A stretch of DNA of 10,000 bases from Asticcacaulis sp. (lineage in GTDB: Bacteria > Pseudomonadota > Alphaproteobacteria > Caulobacterales > Caulobacteraceae): NCBI RefSeq assembly GCF_020217185.1, contig NZ_JAIWNX010000004.1:1-10000 (forward strand), read 5' to 3'. Position numbers and translations under genes: made by a program. Within the stretch, counting starts at the first letter, position 1. Each line of letters starts with the position of its first letter. A model generated the notes under the pieces. It saw nothing but the letters and a program-made list of their open reading frames with translations, had not been told where the DNA came from and did not search any database. Positions 5,849 through 10,000 of this stretch are shown here, in pieces.

Positions 5849-7155
5849 AGATCACCCACTTGAACAATTCGTTCCTGATGATCGAAGCGGGCGGCACGCG
5901 CCTCCTGTGCGACCCGTGGGCGGGCGTCGCCAATGAAGGCGGCTGGCATAGCTTTCCGGAATATGACCCCGATGCGCTCCACGCCTTCATGCGCTCGGCA
6001 GACGCCATATATATCTCGCACATCCACGCCGATCACTTCGACCCGGCCCTGCTCAAAGCCTCAGGTGTTCTCGATAAGCCTTTCATCATAAAGGATTTCA
6101 CCACTAAGACGCTAAAAAACCGTCTTCTAAGGCTGGGGGCTGCGCGGGTGATCGAACTGACGGGCCTGACGCGGTTTGACTTCGGCGGCCTGTCGCTGAG
6201 TATCGTGCCTCAGATGACCAGCAATAGCGGGGGCCTTGAGGATCAGATTGACTATGATCTCGATACCTCGCTTATCGTGCACGGTGACGGTCTGACCCTG
6301 TTCAATCAGGTCGATAATCCCCTCTCGCTCGATAACTACCGCACGGTGCGCGACTACATTGAACGCACCTATGGCGCGCTGGACGCCGCCTGCCTGATGA
6401 CCGGGGCCGCCAGCGGCTATCCGCAGCATTTTGTCAATATTGATCGTCCCGCCGAACAGGCCGCCGTTATTGCGCGCTCCCTCGACAAGTTTTCGGCCAT
6501 TATCGACGTGCTGCAACCGCGCCTCTACATACCGGCGGGCGGCACCTATATCATACCGGGGCGCTTTGCGCCCCTCAACCGCTGGGTGGCTCAGCCGGAT
6601 TTTCCGGCCCTGCACCAACGGCTTAACGGGCGCGCGCAGGCCTTTGATATCGAAGGCGGCCTTTGCCTGGACCTCAGCGATCTGACGCTCAGCCAGCCCC
6701 TCAGCCCCCTGCCCCGAAGCAAGGCCGAAGCCGTTAAGGCCCATGCCTCCGATCCCTATCCGCACGACGATTTCGACGACAGTGACGTGGATGCGGCCGC
6801 GCTCGACGCCCTGTTTGCAGACGCCTACGCCCGCTACAGCGTCCGCATGGCGCAAGGCGGCGTGGTGATCGGTCAGACCGTCACCTTTATCCTGCACAAA
6901 CGCCTGAGCGTGGACGCCGACGGGGTGCCATCGGATGACATTATCGGGCGTTTCCCCCTCAGCGACCACCGGGCCGAAGGCCACGCCCTCAACATTCACC
7001 TGGATCGCAAGCTGTTCATCAAAGGGCTGTCGGGGCGGTCGAACTGGAACCAGCTCCTCAGTCTGGCCCTGTTTGAACGCACACCCAACCTCTACCTGCC
7101 GACGGTCGATTTCAGCCTGAACTATCTGGTCTGCGCCCCGCCGCCTGCCGGATAA
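5845..7155 (+). CDS. Metallo-beta-lactamase-fold protein with extra C-terminal domain
   Basis: The predicted 436-residue protein starts at a GTG inside the methyltransferase stop (GTGA overlap). The metal-binding signature HIHADHFD (59-66; His59, His61, Asp63, His64) is intact and follows a beta-rich N-terminus with CDPWAG. LFNQVDNPLS (152-161), with Asp157, fits the position of a further metal ligand in the UlaG-like branch. After the MBL core (to about 250) comes an acidic linker (DDFDDSDVD). A C-terminal part of about 130 residues ends in LDRKLFIKGLSGRSNWNQLL and a block with FERTPNLYLPTVDFSLNYL. Length and layout recall CMP-Neu5Ac and UDP-MurNAc hydroxylases without their N-terminal Rieske domain; this is an inference. 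Plain UlaG-type lactonases are shorter. Reaction and substrate are unknown. The TAA stop abuts the stop of the opposite-strand gene. Confidence 0.85.
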   Translation: MKITHLNNSFLMIEAGGTRLLCDPWAGVANEGGWHSFPEYDPDALHAFMRSADAIYISHIHADHFDPALLKASGVLDKPFIIKDFTTKTLKNRLLRLGAARVIELTGLTRFDFGGLSLSIVPQMTSNSGGLEDQIDYDLDTSLIVHGDGLTLFNQVDNPLSLDNYRTVRDYIERTYGALDAACLMTGAASGYPQHFVNIDRPAEQAAVIARSLDKFSAIIDVLQPRLYIPAGGTYIIPGRFAPLNRWVAQPDFPALHQRLNGRAQAFDIEGGLCLDLSDLTLSQPLSPLPRSKAEAVKAHASDPYPHDDFDDSDVDAAALDALFADAYARYSVRMAQGGVVIGQTVTFILHKRLSVDADGVPSDDIIGRFPLSDHRAEGHALNIHLDRKLFIKGLSGRSNWNQLLSLALFERTPNLYLPTVDFSLNYLVCAPPPAG

Positions 7156-7692
7156 TCAGCCGTGCGCCAGTTCGATCAGCGTATCGACGGTCCTGAGATT
7201 GCGTGCCGTCAGTTCCGCCTTGAGGAAGCGCGGCAGCTTTTCGGCCACCACCGACTTGCCAAAGCCTTGCGGCGTGTAGAGATAAAAAACACCCTCCCCC
7301 ATGTGGAACTGCTCGCCCTGCGTGGCCAGCGCCGCGAGGCCATCAGGGTCATAGGTCTTTATCCCGCCCTTGATAAACATCAGATGCACCTTTTTGTGCC
7401 CATCCTCTCCCTCCGGCGCGTAGGGACAGGCCTGACGCGCGGCGCGGACCTGCTCAAGGCTCAGCACGTGGCAGACGGGCCTGAACCCAAACCGCGCCCC
7501 TATGTCGGCGGTAATCAGATCGGGCAGGCTTTCGGCGGTCTTTCCGCTTTCAAACACGGCATTGCCGCTCTGGATATAGGTGCGCGGATTATCGAGGCCC
7601 AGTGCCGCAAGGCTTTCGCGCCAGTCCTTCATCGGCAACCTGTTGTTGCCGCCGACATTCACCCCGCGCAGCAGCGCCACATAGACCGTCAT
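7156..7692 (-). CDS. DUF1697 domain-containing protein
   Basis: The predicted 178-residue cytoplasmic protein belongs to the DUF1697 family, whose function is unknown. The hallmark N-terminus reads MTVYVALLRGVNVGGNNRLPM, followed by the block RTYIQSGNAVFES (about 37-49). A second half carries CPYAPEGEDGHKKVHLMFI and ends in LTARNLRTVDTLIELA, the characteristic closing block where an Arg-Asn pair precedes a hydrophobic helix. Full length for the family is about 180 residues, so it appears intact. The ATG at 7692 has a strong AGGAGG five bases upstream. It converges on the MBL gene: the two stop codons (7153-7155 and 7156-7158) are adjacent with no gap and no terminator hairpin between them. 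It reads away from the tRNA, and nothing suggests a functional link to its neighbours. Confidence 0.92.
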   Translation of the reverse strand: MTVYVALLRGVNVGGNNRLPMKDWRESLAALGLDNPRTYIQSGNAVFESGKTAESLPDLITADIGARFGFRPVCHVLSLEQVRAARQACPYAPEGEDGHKKVHLMFIKGGIKTYDPDGLAALATQGEQFHMGEGVFYLYTPQGFGKSVVAEKLPRFLKAELTARNLRTVDTLIELAHG

Positions 7693-7732
7693 GCCCGCCT
7701 CCTGTCTCTTTGGCTTAACGGATAGAACGGGA

Positions 7733-7789
7733 AGGGGGCGTTAGCCACAGCTTTTTCCGCACACAGATCGCAATTGCACCACGCCCCCT
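7733..7789. repeat. 9-bp inverted repeat upstream of tRNA-Leu
   Basis: AGGGGGCGT (7733-7741) and ACGCCCCCT (7781-7789) are exact inverted repeats 39 bases apart. Each is followed by a similar short direct motif (TAGCCACAG and TAGCCAAAG). They lie between the divergent DUF1697 and tRNA-Leu genes. There is no T run, so this is unlikely to be a terminator. It could be a regulatory element or chance in GC-rich DNA. Confidence 0.3.
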
Positions 7790-7826
7790 AGCCAAAGCGA
7801 GCCGATATGTCTAAAGGAGAGCCAGC

Positions 7827-7910
7827 GCGGCTATGGCGGAATTGGTAGACGCACCAGGTTTAGGTTCTGGCGCCAAAAGCGTGGGGGTTCGAGTCCCTCT
7901 AGCCGCACCA
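7827..7910 (+). tRNA. tRNA-Leu, anticodon UAG, with encoded CCA
   Basis: The 84-base gene folds as a type II tRNA. The acceptor stem is GCGGCTA (7827-7833) with TAGCCGC (7900-7906), followed by discriminator A and an encoded CCA. The anticodon stem CCAGG/TCTGG (7854-7858, 7866-7870) encloses the loop TTTAGGT, with anticodon TAG at 7861-7863, reading CUA and probably other CUN leucine codons. A short variable arm follows. The T arm contains GGTTCGAGTCC. No clear promoter was identified upstream. A T run (7917-7922) lies just past the CCA but has no strong hairpin before it. Confidence 0.97.
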
Positions 7911-8230
7911 CCTCCCTTTTTAAAGACACCTGCGCGTTCAGGTCGCCATCCCGACCCGATGCCGCCGGAATGGCGTCGCATAATTGCCACTATTTCCTAC
8001 TCATTTGATTTTAAATATGTACGCGCGCCCTCGCTTCGTTTATTAATGTTCACACATATTCACATTAAGCTACTGATTTATATATTTTTATTCAAAGCCA
8101 CGCTTGACATCAATTAGCAAAACTAATCGTCTCCCTTAGAACATATGCCTCGGCTCAGCTCTTTAAACGGGTCTATGCCGCTCCAAGATATGGCCCAGTT
8201 CAAGCCATGATCTGTTCAGGAGCATTCCCC
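7911..8230. other. Non-coding, AT-rich intergenic stretch upstream of the receptor gene
   Basis: This stretch of 320 bases between tRNA-Leu and the receptor gene has no credible gene. A plus-strand open frame from 7833 to 8117 runs out of the tRNA and is an artefact. From about 7980 to 8150 the sequence is only roughly one-third GC, far below the flanking genes, with runs such as TTTATATATTTTTATTC. The left part has a weak hairpin, GGTCG/CGACC (7941-7956), without a T tail. I found no copy of the tRNA 3' end here, so no integration scar is evident. The right part holds the likely receptor promoter and leader. Confidence 0.6.
8104..8127 (+). promoter_or_regulatory. Candidate receptor promoter element with overlapping inverted repeat
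   Basis: TTGACA (8104-8109) is a perfect -35 hexamer at the right edge of the AT-rich stretch. The matching -10 is unclear: ACTAAT (8122-8127) is only 12 bases away. An inverted repeat, ATTAG (8113-8117) and CTAAT (8123-8127) around CAAAA, occupies the spacer and could be an operator that controls the receptor. The receptor start lies about 100 bases downstream. No regulator is encoded nearby to test the link. Confidence 0.25.
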
Positions 8231-10000
8231 ATGTCCATCCGTGCCTCCCATCGCACACTGGCCGCCGCACTCACCGCGACGACGGCCCTCAGCTTCGTAT
8301 CCCTGCCCGCCTTCGCGCAGGAAGCCACCGCTGACAGCGACGTCACCGAAGTGGTCGTCACCGGCAGCCGCACCCAGCCGCGTTCGCGACTCGATACCCT
8401 TGCCCCCGTCGATGTGATCCGTAAGGACGCGCTGGATGCGCAGGGCTCGACCGAACTGGCGCAGGCCCTGTCGCGCGTCGCCCCGTCCCTCACCTTCCCG
8501 CGCCCGTCGGCCGTGGATGGCACCGACAGCGTGCGCCCGGCCTCTCTTCGCGGCCTCAGCCCGGACCAGACTCTGGTCCTGCTGAACGGCAAGCGCCGCC
8601 ACACCTCGGCGCAGGTCAACACCAATGGCTCCGCCGGTCGCGGCTCGGCTCCGGCCGACCTCAACGCCATCCCGACCTCGGCGCTCAGCACGGTCGAAAT
8701 CCTGCGCGACGGGGCTTCGGCGCAATACGGCTCGGACGCCATTGCCGGTGTCGTCAACCTGCGTCTGCGCGAAGCCCGTTCGGGCGGCAGCGTGTCGGCC
8801 AGCTATGGCCAGTACAATACCGAGGTCGAAGCCGCCCGTTCATCGCGCAAGGAAAACGACGGCCGCACCTATAATGTCGCCGGCTGGGTCGGCCTGCCGC
8901 TCGGCGAAGACGGCTTCCTGACCGTTTCGGGTGAGTACCGTAACCGCGAAGCGACCAACCGAGCCGACACCGATCCGCGCGTCACGCCCAACCGCGTCAC
9001 CGGTCGTTACGGCGATCCGGAGCAGGAAAGCATCGCCCTGTTCGCCAATGCCGCCAAGCCGCTGGAGAACGGCTGGAAGCTGTATAGCTTCGGCGGCGTA
9101 CAGAGCCTTGAGTCCGAAAGCGCGGCCTTCTTCCGTCAACCGGGCAACAGCGGCAATGTCGCGGCCATCTATCCCAACGGCTACCTGCCGCTGATCAATG
9201 TCAAGTCGAAGAACTATTCCGCGACCTTTGGCACGCGCGGTCAGTGGGGCGACTGGACGTCCGACTATTCGGTCAACTGGGGCCGCAATGAACTGGAATA
9301 TAACACGCTCAATTCGGTGAATGCCTCTTACGGCACCGCTTCCAAGACCAGCTTCTATGACGGCGAAGTCATCTATGACCAACTGGTTCTCAATGCCGAC
9401 ATCAGCCGTGAGTTCCCGATTGGCTTCTACAGCCCCCTGACCTTCGCGCTGGGCGTCGAAGGCCGCCACGAAAACTATCAGATCAAGGCCGGCGAACAAC
9501 AGTCCTGGGCGCTGGGCCCCATCACTTCGGCCACCGCCGGGGCGCAGGGCTTTATCGGCTTCCAGCCGTCAAATGTGGTCGATGTCAACCGCGACAATTT
9601 CGGCCTCTATGCCGAACTGAGCGCCACGGTCGTGCCGCAACTGAGCTTCGACTTTGCCGCCCGCGCCGAAAAATACTCGGACTTTGGCGACAACCTGTCG
9701 GGCAAGCTGTCGCTGCGTTATGAACTGACCGATAATCTGGCCCTGCGCGGTTCGGTGTCCACGGGTTTCCGTGCGCCGTCCCTGCAACAGCAATACTTCA
9801 CCTCGACGGCTTCGGTCGTGTCGGGCGGCGTGGTGGTTGAAACCGGCACCTTCCCGGCGTCGTCTGCGGTAGCCAGAGCGCTCGGCGCCCCGGCGCTGGA
9901 GGCCGAAGAGTCCACCAACTATGCAGCCGGCTTCGTCTATCGCAAGGGCCCGTTTGAGCTGACGCTTGATGCCTACCGCATCAATATTGATAACCGCATC
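8231..10000 (+). CDS. TonB-dependent outer-membrane receptor (partial, C-terminus outside window)
   Basis: The first 590 codons of a TonB-dependent receptor are present with no frameshift to the window edge. Such proteins use the inner-membrane proton gradient, through TonB-ExbBD, to import large or scarce ligands across the outer membrane. A signal peptide (to about residue 29, AFA before QEA) is followed by a TonB-box-like segment EVVVTGS (40-46). The plug spans about 50-180: LRGLSPDQTLVLLNGKRRH (106-124), then VEILRDGASAQYGSDAIAGV (155-174). The beta-barrel begins after this; STGFRAPSLQQQYF (about 510-523) is the usual barrel block. The ATG at 8231 has AGGAG eight bases upstream. Full-length members are about 700-1000 residues, so 100 or more are missing. 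The ligand is unknown; the plug resembles the many unassigned receptors of Caulobacterales and Sphingomonadales rather than a known siderophore receptor. Confidence 0.95.
   Translation, partial: MSIRASHRTLAAALTATTALSFVSLPAFAQEATADSDVTEVVVTGSRTQPRSRLDTLAPVDVIRKDALDAQGSTELAQALSRVAPSLTFPRPSAVDGTDSVRPASLRGLSPDQTLVLLNGKRRHTSAQVNTNGSAGRGSAPADLNAIPTSALSTVEILRDGASAQYGSDAIAGVVNLRLREARSGGSVSASYGQYNTEVEAARSSRKENDGRTYNVAGWVGLPLGEDGFLTVSGEYRNREATNRADTDPRVTPNRVTGRYGDPEQESIALFANAAKPLENGWKLYSFGGVQSLESESAAFFRQPGNSGNVAAIYPNGYLPLINVKSKNYSATFGTRGQWGDWTSDYSVNWGRNELEYNTLNSVNASYGTASKTSFYDGEVIYDQLVLNADISREFPIGFYSPLTFALGVEGRHENYQIKAGEQQSWALGPITSATAGAQGFIGFQPSNVVDVNRDNFGLYAELSATVVPQLSFDFAARAEKYSDFGDNLSGKLSLRYELTDNLALRGSVSTGFRAPSLQQQYFTSTASVVSGGVVVETGTFPASSAVARALGAPALEAEESTNYAAGFVYRKGPFELTLDAYRINIDNRI

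Noticed and set aside
6127..6999. Minus-strand open frame of 290 codons opposite the MBL gene
   Set aside because: It is a shadow of the MBL gene, which has clear motifs and an operon context; the shadow has none.
7940..7957. Hairpin GGTCG/CGACC downstream of tRNA-Leu as a terminator
   Set aside because: The stem has only five base pairs and no T run follows it.
7833..8117. Plus-strand open frame beginning inside tRNA-Leu
   Set aside because: Its first 26 codons are the tRNA gene and the rest is AT-rich non-coding sequence with no protein-like pattern.
7911..8230. Attachment-site duplication of the tRNA-Leu 3' end
   Set aside because: No second copy of the T-arm or acceptor sequence was found in the window, so integration is not supported.
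8840..9499. Minus-strand open frame of 219 codons inside the receptor gene
   Set aside because: The plus strand encodes an uninterrupted TonB-dependent receptor with plug and barrel motifs.
1..10000. CtrA boxes (TTAA-N7-TTAA), CRISPR arrays and insertion sequences
   Set aside because: No TTAA pair with correct spacing was seen in the gaps examined, and no direct-repeat arrays or transposase genes were found.

Overview
The window looks like the chromosome of an alphaproteobacterium, most likely of the Caulobacterales (Asticcacaulis or Caulobacter-like). The reasons are a GC-rich coding style, a tig / DUF2059 gene / clpP order, a -10 element resembling the Caulobacter housekeeping consensus, and a long TonB-dependent receptor with a strongly conserved plug. 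The genus is inferred from style only. No ribosomal RNA, insertion sequence or CRISPR array is present.

Region 1 (1-2803, minus strand) is a protein quality-control block. It holds the trigger factor gene tig with its own terminator, a small secreted DUF2059 protein, and the first 155 codons of clpP, which runs off the left edge. A sigma-32-like promoter lies upstream of clpP. A perfect 9-bp hairpin sits in the tig leader.

Region 2 (2804-4975) is a two-TM orphan protein on the plus strand facing a two-gene minus-strand unit. That unit is a DAACS-family dicarboxylate/amino-acid symporter (GTG start) and, 3 nt after its stop, a 112-residue orphan membrane protein. A second, degenerate copy of the symporter's C-terminal tail lies beyond the orphan, which suggests a past rearrangement at the end of the symporter gene.

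Region 3 (5156-7155, plus strand) is a tight two-gene operon: a class I SAM-dependent methyltransferase overlapping by 4 nt a 436-residue metallo-beta-lactamase-fold protein. The second has an extra C-terminal part and may be a Rieske-less relative of the CMP-Neu5Ac / UDP-MurNAc hydroxylase group. The pair is the best candidate here for an undescribed small pathway, perhaps glycan modification, but substrates are unknown.

Region 4 (7156-10000) holds a DUF1697 gene (minus strand) that converges on the operon with no gap, then tRNA-Leu(UAG) with an encoded CCA end. Next comes a non-coding, AT-rich stretch of about 320 bases, then the first 590 codons of a TonB-dependent outer-membrane receptor that runs off the right edge.
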